Origin: Cryptomeria japonica
Lineage: Eukaryota; Streptophyta; Pinopsida; Cupressales; Cupressaceae
Direction: 5' to 3'
NCBI RefSeq assembly: GCF_030272615.1
Contig: NC_081415.1
Coordinates: forward strand, 187,125,233-187,189,232
Length of the DNA: 64,000 bases
Below are positions 28,865 through 41,708 of the stretch, in pieces. The first letter of the stretch is position 1. Every line of letters starts with the position of its first letter. Made by a program: the position numbers and the translations under genes. The notes under the pieces are model-generated. The model worked only from the letters and a program-made list of their open reading frames with translations. It did not search any database and was not told the DNA's origin.

Positions 28865-30916
28865 GAGAGGGGACTTGCTGTTTTATTCATGCTGAAGGAT
28901 AGAAGACACCACGTGATCATTTGGAACTGCAGGCTGCTATACACCATCACATTGCATTTGCCCTTTCATTGACCAGAGACTTTCATGTAGGGAAGGAGGT
29001 TTTACACCCAGCAAACTACATTGTTTTCTAAAAGAAAAACTCAATCCTTTCACATGGCACGCAAGAGGAGAACAACATTCTGACTTGCAATGCCTCTACT
29101 TTGAAACTTCAATGCTGCCCGAGCATCACGTGGGGTGAGGGGGAATTGCAACAGTTACAATTTGCTGTTGGTTCTCAACTCCATCAACACTAATTTCCTC
29201 CTCTCATCTTGCATTAATTTGGAGTTTTTCTTTTTGAATGCTAAATGTTATATGACTTCTGATATCATCCCCTTCCATCATGTTACCTGCCATCATTGCA
29301 ATTGCATAAAAAGAATTCATACTGCTGCTCCTCCACCATTCTTGGAAAGGAGAGGATTAGCTCCACACTTTACATACCATGCATAGGGAAGATGCCAGGA
29401 AAAGTCACGGCATTGGCAACACACTTGCCAAATGCATTGCTGAAGAATTGTATTTGCAAACTATTTTTAAGTCCTTTTAATTTGCTACAGCAGGGGAAGA
29501 CATTGGCAAAGTTGTGGAATTTGGCTCTTGCCAGCCATTGCATAAGTTTTTTTTTTTTTAAAAAAAAAACTTGGAACCTCTGATATGCTACTGTTGAACA
29601 TTCAACATTGAATAAGCCAATATCATTAATCACTTCCTCGATTATGTCTAGGGGTTGAAATGCCATAAAATGAAAACATTCTGTCACACATTTAATGTGC
29701 GGGCATGAGCCAGGTCGGGCCCTAAAGTGGGTCCGACTAATTTTTTTTTTTTATTTCACGCAACTGACCTCTGGAATGATTCAGGAACTTTAAACACATC
29801 TCTTGAAACAATCAACATCGTTTTCGGATCATAAAATTGCATTTTTCAACTTTCAGGCAATTACGCCACAATTTTCGCATTTAATCGTGAAGACGTAATT
29901 TTCAAACCTGTCAAAACACCTTTCTGGAGCTTGCCATTTGACAGGCGTGTACTTTGATATACAAGGATGACTTCTACCAAACAGTTTCTCAAGATGAGTC
30001 CCGAGCAAAGAGATATTAATTTTTGAAAACTCCCAACTGGCTTTGTCGACACTGCGGACCTGATGAAGTCAATGTCCTGGGAACACATGATGCCTTTCTC
30101 AAAAATATCAAACGACCTCTGTAGTCCCTCGAATTTGAAACATAGGTACCTTAAAGTACATATTAAATCTTTGAATTCTCAGTTCGATCACCAGACTGAC
30201 AGGATACAAACGGTGCGCTCACCAAAACGGCTACATTATCTGATATAACACTGGAGTGCGGATAACTAAATTTGATGGTAAAATGAGCTCTTTTGAAAAC
30301 TGATCAATCAAATTGATAAAGGCTTGAAATTTGAAATGTAGCTCATCATTTATACCAACATTAGCCTAGAACAAACATTATGGCATGACGCTTACTAAGG
30401 CAACTTTTACACTTGTGCGAAACAGGGCTCCGACTAGCTATCAAAATAGGGACTTGCCAAAACATAGAAACTGCAAATGGATTTGGCTTCAAAAACTGAG
30501 CAAATGAATTCATTAAGACTTGAAAATTTGTGAGCTCACTCACATTTATGCATAGACTTGAATCCAATTTGAATTTCTTCATGACAATCAACAGGGTAAA
30601 AGATGTAATCACCCAAAGTAGCCTACTCAATAAAAACTGCATTTGTGCCTAAAATGTACTTCCAGCTCACCCCTTAAACTGGGTACCTCATAAGCTTATC
30701 CAAATTGGATTCTAAAAGTTGCACATCACTAAATAAGCCAAATGAAAGGCGTGGGACATGAATCCTGAGCCTTACCCTCTGAAAATCAACTGGCTCCATT
30801 TTACCCCCTTGCTAACTAGGCCATTCAAACTGACTCATTCGGGTACTTTTCTGACATGCAGGGCAAAATTTTGAAATGGGCCTCTAAACTTGATTCAATT
30901 TTAATCAGTCCCAACA
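28865..30916 (+). repeat. Long LTR, right copy (probable 3' LTR of the outer element)
   Basis: Aligns with 1-2049 across its whole length and ends with the same TCCCAACA. Scattered mismatches every few dozen bases show it is much older than the nested Tat insertion. Satellite DNA begins with the next base. Confidence 0.7.
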
Positions 30917-32602
30917 CCGTACCGGTGCAATCTCTCAATTGCCCTGAGTCCAAAAAATTATCAAAATTTGATGGACTATTTCTTCCAATCTAGGACACAT
31001 AAGGTCAATCCGTTTGATCCCGTGGGGTTGCGTGAGGATCCTCTACAATGGCCTATCTCAGTTTTCAATGACTCGAAACCATTTTCAATTAGTAGCATTT
31101 TTTTGCCTGCTCCAAAAACCATCAGTTGCATGCGAGGAAAAGTTGCAAGATTGGCTAGAATTGATTCAGTTCGTCGTATACACAAACCGATGTTGCGAGC
31201 GCATCGGGTCGGTAGGTTTATGCTAGGAATGCCCCTGTTGTGCATCCTAAAGCACTAGAACATCGAGAGTCATACCGTACCGATGCGATCTCTCAAGTGC
31301 CCTGAGTCCAAAAAATTGTCAAAACTTGACGGACTATTTCTTCCAATCCAGGACACATACAGTCAATCCATTTGATCCTGTGGGGTCATATGGGACTACT
31401 CTACAATGGCCTATCTTGGTTTTCAACAACTCAGAGCCATTTTTGATTAGTAGCATTTTTTCGCTTGCTCCAAAAGTCGTTAGTTGCATGCAATGAAAAG
31501 TTGCAAGATTGGCTAGAATTTATTCGATTCGTCATGTGCAGAAACTAACGTCGTGAGTGCATCTTGGTGGGTAGGTTTACGCTAGGCATGCCCCTTTTGT
31601 GCATCCCAAAGCACTAGAACGTCGAGAGTCATACCCTACCGGTGCGATATCTCAAGTGCCCTAACTCCAAAAAATTATCAAAATTTGACGGATTGTTTCT
31701 TCCAATCCAGGACCCATACGGTTGATCCGTTTGATCCTGTGGGGTCGCGTGAGGCTCCTCTACAATGGCCTATCTCAGTTTTTGATGATTCAGAGCAATT
31801 TTTGATTAGTAGCATTTTTTTGCCTGCTCCAAAAATCATCAGTTGCATGCAATGAAAAGTTGCAAGATTGGCTAGAATTGATTTGGTTCGTCGTGTGCAC
31901 AAACTGACATTGCAAGCACATCTGGGTGGGTACGTTTACACTAGGCATGCCCTTGTTGTGCATCCCAAAGCACCAAAACGTCAAGAGTCATACCCTACCG
32001 GTGCGATCTCTCAAGTGCCCTGAGCCCAAAAAATTGTCAAAACTTGACGGACTGTTTCTTCCAATCCAGGCCACATACGGTCAATCCGTTTGATCTCATG
32101 GGGTTGCGTGAGGCTCCTCTACAATGGCCTATCTCAGTTTTTTATGACTCGAAGCCATTTTCAATTAGTAGCATTTTTTTGCCTGCTCCAAAAACCGTCA
32201 GTTGCATGCAAGGAAAAGTTACAAGATTGGCTAGAATTGATTTGGTTCATCGTATGCACAAATCGACATTGCAAGCGCATCCGGGTGGGCAGGTTTACAC
32301 TAGGCATGCCTCTATCGTGCATCCCAAAGCACCAGAACATCGAGAGTCATACCCTACTGGTGCGATATCTCAAGTGCCTTGAGTCCAAAAAATTATCAAA
32401 ACTTGACGGACTATTTCTTCCAATCCAGGACACATACGGTCAATCCATTTGATCCCATGGGGTTGCGTGAGGCTCCTCTATAATGGCGTATCTTAGTTTT
32501 CAACGACTTGAAGCCATTTTCAATTAGTAGCATTTTTTTGCCTGCTCCAAAAACCGTCAGTTGCATGCAAGGAAAAGTTGCAAGATTGGCTAGAATTGAT
32601 TG
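30917..32602. repeat. Satellite-like tandem array, 358-359 bp unit, 4.7 copies
   Basis: Units start (CCGTAC/CCCTAC) at 30917, 31275, 31634, 31993 and 32352, so the period is 358, 359, 359 and 359. Units differ by roughly 5-12%. The last unit breaks at about 32602. Frames of about 70-110 codons recur in several units but are disrupted in others, so I do not call them genes. Confidence 0.95.
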
Positions 32603-32935
32603 GCAAAATAGTCACAAATCATCTCATGGGATTTTATACAAAATTTGGCATTACAATATGTACGATTCAGCTCATCACCATTTTAATATACAAATCATCT
32701 CATGGCCTTTTATGCAACATTTGGCATTACAATATGTGCGATTCAGCTCATCGCCATTTTAATATACAAAATTTGGCATGTACATATGTACAAATCAGCT
32801 CATTGCCACTTAAATATACAAAATTTTGCATGTACATATGTACAAATCAGCTCATTGCCACTTAAATATACAAAATTATGCCCCTAAACATGTAAAAATT
32901 AGCTCATGGGCATTTATATATACAAAAAATGAATA
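32603..32935. repeat. Short tandem repeat, about 52 bp and diverged longer units
   Basis: The word GCATGTACATATGTACAAAT starts at 32776 and 32828 (period 52). Related diverged units with CAGCTCAT and AATATACAAA lie from about 32640 to 32930. Confidence 0.85.
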
Positions 32936-32959
32936 TAGAGACACTATATTGCCTCGTGG

Positions 32960-33810
32960 TCAGATTCACGAACTTTTCATAAAATATAGAGACACTAATT
33001 TTCTTGGATACTTTTGAAAAACACTTTGGAAGAAGATGAAGACAAATTTGAAGTTCAGTTCTACTTTTCACCCATAGACCGATGGACAGACAGAGGTAGT
33101 GAATAAAAGTTTTAGAAATCTATTGAGATGCTTAGTTGGAGAGAAAAACGAAACTTGGGACTTGATTCTTGCAAAACTAGAATTTTCCTACAATAATTTA
33201 GTGAATAGGAGTACCAGAAGAACACCATTTGAGATTGTTACCGGAGTACACCATAGAGGCATATAAGAATTAAGAGACATCAGTAATGAGGATAAGCAAA
33301 GTGTAGAAGCAAGGGAATTTGCAAAGCATATGAAGACAATACATAATTAGGTTAAACAACATTTGGAGGACATAGACAACAAGTATAAGAGAAAGAAAAT
33401 GAGAAGAGAAGAAATAAGGAATTTGAAGTTGTCGATGAAGTGATGGTGTATCTCAGAAAAGAGAGACTCCCAGTCGAAACCTATAACAAGTTGAAGATGA
33501 AGAAGTTTGGACCTTGCAAGATCTTGAGGAAATTCAATTTCGAAAATGCATATGAAGTGGAGTTACCGGATACTTTAGGTATTTTCGTTGTATTCAACAT
33601 TACAGATTTGTATCAATATCATGAGGTAGAATTAAATGGAGACAGTGCAGCAAACTTGGAGAACTAGATACCCTAGAAGGTATCAGACCAGATTGAAGAG
33701 ATTTTGGATAGCAAAATTGGGCGTAGCAGTCGTAGCAAGTAGTAAAGAGAGTATCTTGTGAAGTGAAAAGGCAGACCAGTTGAAGATTCATCATGGATTT
33801 ATCAGGCTGA
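32960..33810 (+). pseudogene. Chromovirus (Ty3/gypsy) integrase and chromodomain remnant
   Basis: Fragments read like the end of a chromovirus pol: integrase core pieces (TDGQTEVVNKSFRNLLRCLV and EFSYNNLVNRSTRRTPFEIV, about 33070-33240), the integrase C-terminal piece [19 protein letters not shown] with [13 protein letters not shown] (33440-33667), then a decayed chromodomain (QIEEILDSKIG ... REYLVK) around 33690-33790. Several stops and frame changes show it is dead. The upstream polymerase is absent. Confidence 0.8.
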
Positions 33811-35039
33811 GTGGACCATCTCGGTATTCCTTTAGCCCCGACAAAGTGAGGGACTCACTTTTCAATCAAACTCAGATGTTTGATGTAGGAGAATCCCCGG
33901 TTCTGGACAATCTTGCATCAATAAAAAATATATTCCTTTCAATTTGTTTCCTATTTTACAGTTTCAGTATTTCTTTCAGTAAAAATATATGGGACAATTT
34001 TCTTTCCTATGTACCAGAGTCGCCTGGACCTATTTGCTATTGGTGATTCTTGTGGATCCTTATTGTTGTTTCCAACATTCCTTAGTTTGTGACCAACCTT
34101 ACTTTTGGGTCCGCACATCATTATATGTTGTTTTTAGAGGGATTTCTTGGCGGAGGCTAACCTTGTGTTCTAGATGTTTTATTTTTCATTCTTCAGTGTT
34201 TGTTCCTTCTTGGGCCGACATGGATCACTTTGGAGCTTGTATTTCATATAAATTTTTGTATTTGTAGTTCTAGAATAAATTAAGATAGAATAGATCAAAG
34301 ATAGAAGAATAATCATAAGTCTTCGAGATTCGGAGCTGGCTAACATTCTTGCTTGAGCCTGGATGTTGTGTAATTAGGCCTGTGAGCTGAATCTGTGAGC
34401 TCGGATGTTGTTGGTAGTTTGATATCAAATTTTATGATACAATAAAGACTAATTCTGCATTGCCTCCATCGCACTATGTTGTTTGTGTTGTGTTTGATTT
34501 GTTGGATGATCCAGATTGTTCTCTTTGAGGACCCACCTAGCCTTGACTGGACCAAGTGGAGATAGAAAGAACAGGGGAGATCCAACAAATAGATACCAAA
34601 AAGTACCCAAAACCAAGATAGAAGAACCCTAGACCAAGGAACTTCGAGCACCATGGTCTAGGACTTGGGAACTTTGAGCATCTTGGTCCTCAGAAGTCAG
34701 AAAACTAGAGTGTGCTTGGCAACTAAGTCCACTAAATCCAACTTCAAGTTTTAGTCATAGGTGCACCTCTATATTTCCTATTCATTTTTGTGCATGTTAC
34801 AATGTTTTTGTTTATGCATCAAGGTATTACACCCTTTTAGGTTTTCATTTACATCATATCTAAATCCTAATTTAACATCATCTCAAATCCATACACTTTC
34901 CAAAGTAGCGAAGGAATAGAAGCCCTAAGGTACTATTTAACTCTCTTTATCAAGAGTTAGTTAAATTAATCACATCTTTGTGACTTCGTATGCCAATGTT
35001 TGTGTGAAAGTATATCTTTTCCTTAATCCCACCTTTCTT
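33811..35039 (+). other. Downstream flank of the chromovirus remnant, possible decayed LTR
   Basis: A TG start at about 33878 (TGATGTAGGAGAATCCCC) and a polyadenylation-like word CAATAAAG at 34440 fit a decayed 3' LTR of about 600 bases. The end is not clear and no second copy is present. The remainder holds no gene that I can see. Confidence 0.35.
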
Positions 35040-35960
35040 TATTTTTACATTAGACACCACATATTCATGGATACTTACATAATGTCAAGGTCTTGTAGGA
35101 TAACCATGAAAACACAAGGAGTACTCAAAAGTACCCCTCATATATCTACTTAACTAAATCCCAATGCACCCATCCATGATTAGGGATACATAGACTTCAA
35201 ACTCACACGACTTGGGAAATTTTTGTTCTATTATGGACCATGACATACATAAGACAACCAACAACAGTTATATAAGGAACATTGGTCTTGTCCTCTACCC
35301 CATTCAAAGATTTTGGGCAATCCTTCATAGATAAATTTCGTCATTATTCCATAGGAACTATCGTTGATCTACAACTTGTCATGTTTAATATTTCTAACAT
35401 AGAACTCACATACTCTAGCTTAACCCAAGATTTCTAATAGATTTATTATTTCATTTCAAATTGGGCTAACAACTAATACTTCAAGTCAGATTACAAAGAT
35501 CCATCCCAAAAGAGAAACATATCATCTACATATAATAAAATAGTAAGAATGTGGCCACTATTTGTTTTGAAATAAATACAATGATCAAATTTACCTTTGA
35601 AATTTTAAACCCAACACTTAGGTATCAAAATTTTGGTACCACAACCTAGGAGATTGTTTTAGATCATATTAGGACTATTCAAGTTGCAAAACTAGATTTT
35701 ATTTACCTTTTACCATGAAATTATTAAGCTAATATGACAAATAGATTTCTTCCTCCAAATCACCATGAAGGAATGCTATCTTCACATACATCTATGCAAT
35801 TTTCCAATTATAGGTTGTAGAAAGTGATAACACACACCAAATAGATGTCATCTTTGTAATGGGAGATAAAATACATAATTTGTAATCTATTCCCTCAACC
35901 TACAAGTACCCCTTTGCAACCAATTGTACTTGTTGTCACAAGGATTTGCACATGAGAGCT
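35040..35960 (-). pseudogene. Ty1/copia reverse transcriptase remnant
   Basis: Reading the minus strand from 35950 down: VAKGY, then KIAFLHGDLEEEIYL, a piece like YDLKQSPRLWYQ, then LLYVDDMFLF at about 35500-35535 with the catalytic YVDD, then PYITVVGCLMYVMVHNRTKI near 35250. Order and spacing are those of copia reverse transcriptase into RNase H. Numerous stops and frameshifts. Confidence 0.8.
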
Positions 35961-38221
35961 AAGCTGGAAGCTTAGCAATCCCATGAAACATGGGAACATC
36001 TTCGAGCCTATGAGTTGCTCATAGTGAAGATGGACCTCCAGATTATGGGTTGGCTCCCCTTTAGATATCATAAGAACTAATGACTTGATTGAGAAAAGGG
36101 ATAGAAGTATGCTACAAAACTAAAACTAAACTAAGAAGATGATACACCAATGATCAAAGGACTTGATTTTCTATTGAACTTACAAAAAATTCTCAACTAC
36201 GAAGCTATCTCTACTCACAACTCATCTATACATGTTTTGCATTAATATTTCATGTGAAAGGTTTGGATGTTTATTGTTTGATTGAAGGAAAAAAATGATT
36301 ATTTCACAGCATTCATTCAACAAAAAACAAAATGCACAATCCATAACCTGCACTATAACAATATGTTCTTTGAATCAAGCATTGAAAGAATAAGATAGAA
36401 ATGAAGTATTTTTAACAAAATCATAATATTTTTATCTAAATTACTCACATATAATGCTAGAACAAAAGATCGTTTGAAAAGGAACTAATCTTCTTTATTG
36501 AGAAATAGAAGTCTTTTTCATTACAAGTCTAAAAAACTTTACATAAATCTAAAAAATACTCATAAGACAATGTGTTACAAAGCATAGATGTTGCTTCTAT
36601 AGCAAAAACAAACTCAGAACTAAGAAGAAAAGAAGGAAAATGACTTATATCAAGAAGGAGCTCCAAAATATTTGAATTTTAAATTGTTGGTTGTCTTTGA
36701 CTTGATTTTTGACTTCTCCAACCCCTCAAAATCGATTATTAACTGGTTGTGAGTCACCCTTTTCAGCAGCTGGGCAAGATGACTTGAAAATTCCTCAAAA
36801 AGAGGGTTGGAACTGAGGTTTAGTGGTTGTTAACTATCTCAAAACTCCCCTTGGGTGATGAATAACTCTTGGGGGCCTTCAAATCAGGTGTAGAATTATA
36901 GATAAGTCCTTGAAAATTCTTTCAAAATTAGGGATCTCTCTTTGAACGACCCTATTGGCTCATCTTTGAAAATTTGAGCTTGCATTAAAGATTGATTTGA
37001 ATTTGAAATTCAAATCTCACTATCTTATTCCATGAAACTTTCTTTGATGATTAAGATGGTTATCTTTTCATATCTTTTCACTGTTATCAACCATCCTTTC
37101 TCATAGGGGATTGTACTTTAATCAGAGTGCCTGTGATGTTCTCTTTGTGTCCATTGAAGTAAGCTTCTTTGCAATCTTTCCCTGCTCTAAGGTCCATAAA
37201 CTATTCTTTTTGATGGTTAGTCACAAATGTCTTGACATTTTCAAGTTTGCCCTTATTGAATGCATCACTATCACTATATTATTGATGTTTGCTTTTATGA
37301 TCCACAATCCCATCTATCTCTATTGATGCTACAAACACACTGACTTTGTTGTCTTAAAATGTTATGATGGATGCTATTACATGAAATTTTCTCATATGAT
37401 TGTCTCTGTTATTTCTTTGAATACCCTCACTAGAGAACAAAGCTTATCCTTATTCCCCTCCATCAAAATTTCTTGAACCATGACCTTCAGAAACACTTTC
37501 TTCTTAAACTATGATTGTCTTTTACTTGAAGTTGCTTACTGTCTTCATGGCTACAATAATACTTCTTTTACTATTTTTTGGCGATTGTGCAAGGTTGTCA
37601 CTTTCTTTCAAACTTTTGAAACTTAGTTATCCTTCTTTCTCTATGGATGGTTGCTATTAACCTTACTCACTAAGAATATCTTCAAATAAAAGACTGTTGC
37701 AATTTATATGGAGGCTACCAAAACAATAGAAAGCAATCAAAACATTCACTATTCACTTTTACAATCACACAGACCCTTCTGAGACTATAAACTACATTTA
37801 TTACTATACTCTTTGTGTGCATTTCTTTATCTCTGATCTAGGTTGCTATCAATGTCTTCTTTGAGGGCTATACATGGTTTGGGCCTTAATACAAAGGCAA
37901 CTTGCCAAATGTATACTAAGGACAAGAAAACTTTCACTATGTTGTTCAAAAGCGTTGAACATCTTGCATCTATATTTAGATATTCCTCTTCTTAGGGATA
38001 TGATCCTAACATAGAATAGAGCAGATTCACAAATCAAATAAAACAAAGACCCAAGAATGATTTAAAAGAAACAAACCTTCTCTAAGAGATAAAGACTTGT
38101 ATGCCCTTCCCACGAGCTCTTCTTTATTAAAGGAGTGTATTTCATGTTCCTCAAACTTCTTAATGACTTCTTGACTTCCTGAAAATGGGGAGTTTGGCCA
38201 TCATGAGAGGTTGGTTACAAC
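35961..38221. other. Long stretch without recognised genes
   Basis: About 2.3 kb of AT-rich DNA. ORFs are short (under 75 codons) and lack motifs. No internal repeats seen. Confidence 0.5.
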
Positions 38222-38226
38222 AAGAA

Positions 38227-39017
38227 TGTTAGGATTCCCACAGATACTGAGAGGGGGGGGTGAATCAGTATCTAACCGGTATGTGTAATTTCTTAACTTA
38301 AAACATGTAGACCATATTATAACAGTGTACTGGTAAGCAATCTAAATAGTGAAATAAACAGAATTAAAAGCACACCATAACACAATGTTTTAACAAGGAA
38401 ACCTGGTGTGGGAGAAACCTCGATGGGATTTGTGACCCACAATATTCACTTACTAGCCAATAAGAGAATTTTACTACTACAAGAGGGGCCTGCACATGCA
38501 GGAAGGCCAAGTGCCTAGAGCTCACTACTCAATTACAAAAGGGAAGTCTCACTGACTTACAAAATGTATTATATAAATCTAGTGTCTTGTACTGCTTCAA
38601 AATAGCATCTATAATGCCAGATTCAGTACCGGTTTTTGCTCTGCTTCTTACATAAACCCTTAACCTATATTTCCCATAATAGGTCTACCTTATTTCACCT
38701 AATTACATTCTTCCATCTTTTTTTTAATGTCCTACAATGATCTCTTAAATATATGAGTCATTTTACAATGTTTCCAAGTTGGCTTCTAAAGATTTTACAA
38801 TAATAAAAAAAATATAATATAACAAAAAGTCATGTCGGCCTTTGTCCCGGTATGCTTCCTTTCACTGCTGGTGCCGGTGGTCTAAGTGCTGGTGTAGAGT
38901 CTTATCTTGCTAGTGTCGGTGTGATGCCTTGTTGGTGCCATAGGATTGTAAGGTTGCCATCAATGACAAAACCTTCAATCACCTACAATGTCTCATTGGA
39001 GTGTGCATATACCAACA
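38227..39017 (-). repeat. Solo LTR with 5-bp target duplication (AAGAA)
   Basis: On the minus strand it starts TGTTGGTATATGCACACTC and ends ATCCTAACA. It is flanked by AAGAA at 38222-38226 and 39018-39022. It is a relative of the LTR at 53002-53889: shared words include GTGGGTCACAAATCCCA, a GTGTTATGGTGTGC stretch and the GATTCACCCCCC end region. A lone LTR with duplicated flanks is the product of recombination between two LTRs of a former element. Confidence 0.9.
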
Positions 39018-39022
39018 AAGAA

Positions 39023-39327
39023 AACTTAAACATGGAAAAGCTTCGTTGTGGAACAACTCCATCTTCCTTGATAGAAACCCTAGTTCAGCTCATGATATGT
39101 GGAAGAATAATACATAAAATGTTTAATGCACACCTAGACTCTCAGATTCTCTTCACACATTTAAGGCTTCTTTCACTTTGAAATTCAATTTCCCTCTAAA
39201 TACATGAATTATGACCCTTTGACTCTTATTAATCATAGAGGATATAATTTCTTCCCTTCCTTTTAAAAGACCTTAATCGTCAAAGGACTAAGTAAAACCT
39301 ATCTTAAATGAACCAAAGAATTTCAAT
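39023..39327. other. No gene seen
   Basis: AT-rich flank between the solo LTR and the copia fragment. Confidence 0.4.
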
Positions 39328-39580
39328 TTAATAATTAACTCTTAACCATTGAAATCCTTGAAATTTTTTACCATGAAGACCAAGGACCCTATTTGACATG
39401 AAGGGCACAAAATAGGAAATGTTCAGTTCTTTATGCTTCTCAAAACTACCATCAGGACCATACTTTTTCTTGGACACCCATTTACATCCAATGGGCTTAT
39501 GTCCTTTATGAAAAGGTACCATATTACATGTATTATTATTCTTTAAAGAAGTCATCTATTCATCCATGGATCTCGTCTAG
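39328..39580 (-). pseudogene. Ty1/copia reverse transcriptase, N-terminal fragment
   Basis: The minus-strand frame contains MVPFHKGHKPIGCKWVSKKK followed by YGPDGSFEKHKE, the first conserved block of copia reverse transcriptase. The next block in a normal gene (VAKGY) is found at about 35950 on the same strand, so these two pieces may be one element split by later insertions. Confidence 0.7.
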
Positions 39581-39934
39581 GTATCTGCATCACTCATACC
39601 TATAGCCTTTCTAATAGTCCTAAGATCATCAATGTTAAAGAAATCAAAGGAAAAATACAATTAGAATCTAACATTGAATAACAAAACCTATATGTTTTCC
39701 ACATAATTCTCATAGACCTCCTTAAACATTGAGCTCAAGGTTCTTCTTCTTCTAAATTTTAAAATCTACTAGATCTCTCCTCATCATAATGTCTATTAGG
39801 ATCTCATAGTTCCTCTTTCTTATACATAGAGGGAGCCTCAACTACCTCCCTTTTCTATTTATCGCATTTCTCTTGCTATAGCTCAAATGTGTAAGGTTTC
39901 ATCTCTATGAAGATAACACTTCTACTGTAGACAC
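39581..39934. other. No gene seen
   Basis: AT-rich, possibly further decayed copia pol; no clear motif. Confidence 0.35.
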
Positions 39935-40760
39935 TAGTATATTTGGAGCGGTTTTCCGATGAGCTATGGGATTTGTTTTGTTTATCGGCTTAATTTGTTT
40001 GTTTTTTCAAAAATTACCCTGTGTTTGTCGAAATTCTGATGTGTTAAAATTTCAAGTCGGAATTTGGACGAAAAACCGATGAACATTTCCGACCGACTAT
40101 GGGATTTCTTTTGCTTTGTCGGATTAATTTTTTTTTTAAAGTATACCCTGTGTTCGTCGGAATTCGGACGTGTTGAAATTTCACATCGGCATCCCGACGA
40201 ACACAGATTTTACTTGTTGATCGGCATATGTTGGTCTGATGATTTTCACAACCTCTTGATTTCTTCTTACTCATCGGGATAACATAAGCCGATGACCTCT
40301 CTTCCTGCTGATCAGTGCGAGTTATCCTGCTAGTCTCATCAAGCATCAGGAAAGCTTAAAATGTGTTCAGGCGATTGGTATAATTTTCCTTATGTCTTTT
40401 CCCTCGATGTAGCTCCTCCCGATACATTATGTCTCATTAGCATAAGCTTTGACCTTTTATCATCGTAACCTTTGCTGATGTGTTTTACTTTTTCCAATGT
40501 CCAACTAGATAAGTCTTACTGATAGCATCATCGACTATCAGCAATACAAGATTTCTCCATTGCCACTAGTGTGCATTCTACCGATGGACTTCATCGGTGT
40601 ATTCTATCCTGATCACATGCTTCTACTTGTGTGTTACCATCGGGTTGACTTTTGTTGATAGTTCAAATTTCATATTTGACGCTGGAATTCTGATGAACAC
40701 AAGGTATTTTATAAAAAAAAGGTAATTACACACCATCATTATACATGGGCTCAGTGTGCG
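39935..40760. mobile_element. Inverted-repeat DNA transposon remnant, possibly CACTA-like
   Basis: Starts near CACTAGTATATTTGGAGC. A two-unit tandem repeat of 133 bp lies at about 39947-40215 (CTATGGGATTT at 39964 and 40097). The motif CCGATGA/ATCGG recurs on both strands more than ten times up to 40640, as in subterminal regions of CACTA elements. The stretch AATTACC...GTGTTTGTC...AATTCTGATG (about 40012-40040) reappears inverted at about 40685-40730. No transposase and no clear 3-bp duplication seen. Confidence 0.4.
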
Positions 40761-41708
40761 AAAATTGGGAGGAAGCGAGCACAATTGTTGTAGATAGATG
40801 CTTGACAACAACTGTACAAAAGGTTGGTCCTTTTGTTCTTGTCATCAAGATTTGTTTGCAATTTCCTTTCCTTTCCTTGCATTCTCTTGTTCACTTTATT
40901 TCCAATTGTAACCAGCTTTAATTCCTAGTAAATGGTCCCATAGAATAGTAGGGCCTTTGCTTTCAATTTGAATGAATTGGAATTTACTTTTAGTTTGAAT
41001 GAATTGGAATTTAATTTGAATGAAATGGCCCTACAATTCTATGGCCTTTGCTTTTTGGGTTGGCTAAATCTTTTAAGTTTACTTTTGGTTTTTGCATTTG
41101 TCCGAAAAACTTCCATAAAAAGAGGTTCTTAATACCTCCCTTTATAATAGTGGGGGCATGAGATTGTATTATGTCTATATTCCTATAGCAAGTTCAAATT
41201 GCATGAGATTGTATTATGTTTGTATTCCTATAGAAAGAACAGATTAGCATATTTCTTGCCTAGATGGCAAACTATCCATCTATATTCCTATAGCAAGAAC
41301 ATGAATAGTAAGAAGTGGGGAGCTCGGGTAGAGGGCAGAGAAGTGGGGAGCTAGGGCATATAGGTGGGTAGCCTCTATAGCTTCTTCCCCAGTCGTCCCC
41401 TCCCTGTGTAGGGACGAAAAAGTCAGGTGATTTGGAGATGCCCCTATTGGGGCCTCATTTCCCAGCTACATGAATCCCAAGTTATTCTGTTAAGAAAATC
41501 GTGACAAAAATATTAGCTCAAATTCCCTTGCTGAATAGAAGGGCGTTAGCAACTAGTAATCAAATTGTTACCAAATTATTAGCTCGAATTCCCTTGCCGA
41601 ATAGTAGGGTGTTAGCAACTTGTTCACTTTGTTTAATGGTATCCTCTTTGGAAAAATATGAATCCTCAACCTCCTTACCCTCTCCATTCCATGGTTGTCA
41701 GTTATAAA
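40761..41708. other. No gene seen; small local duplications
   Basis: Short direct repeats: GAATTGGAATTTA words near 40975-41030, the ATGAGATTGTATTATGT word at 41158 and 41202, and a 60-bp imperfect repeat around 41510-41625 (GCTCGAATTCCCTTGC). No coding evidence. Confidence 0.5.

Noticed and set aside
30968-32452. Recurring ORFs of 70-120 codons in the 359-bp array
   Set aside because: They change frame and length between units and have no motif; a by-product of the repeat.
30917-32935. CRISPR-like array
   Set aside because: Units are long, contiguous and without unique spacers; plant nuclear context.
37111-37326. Short hydrophobic ORF
   Set aside because: Isolated 71-codon frame in AT-rich DNA without homology that I recognise.
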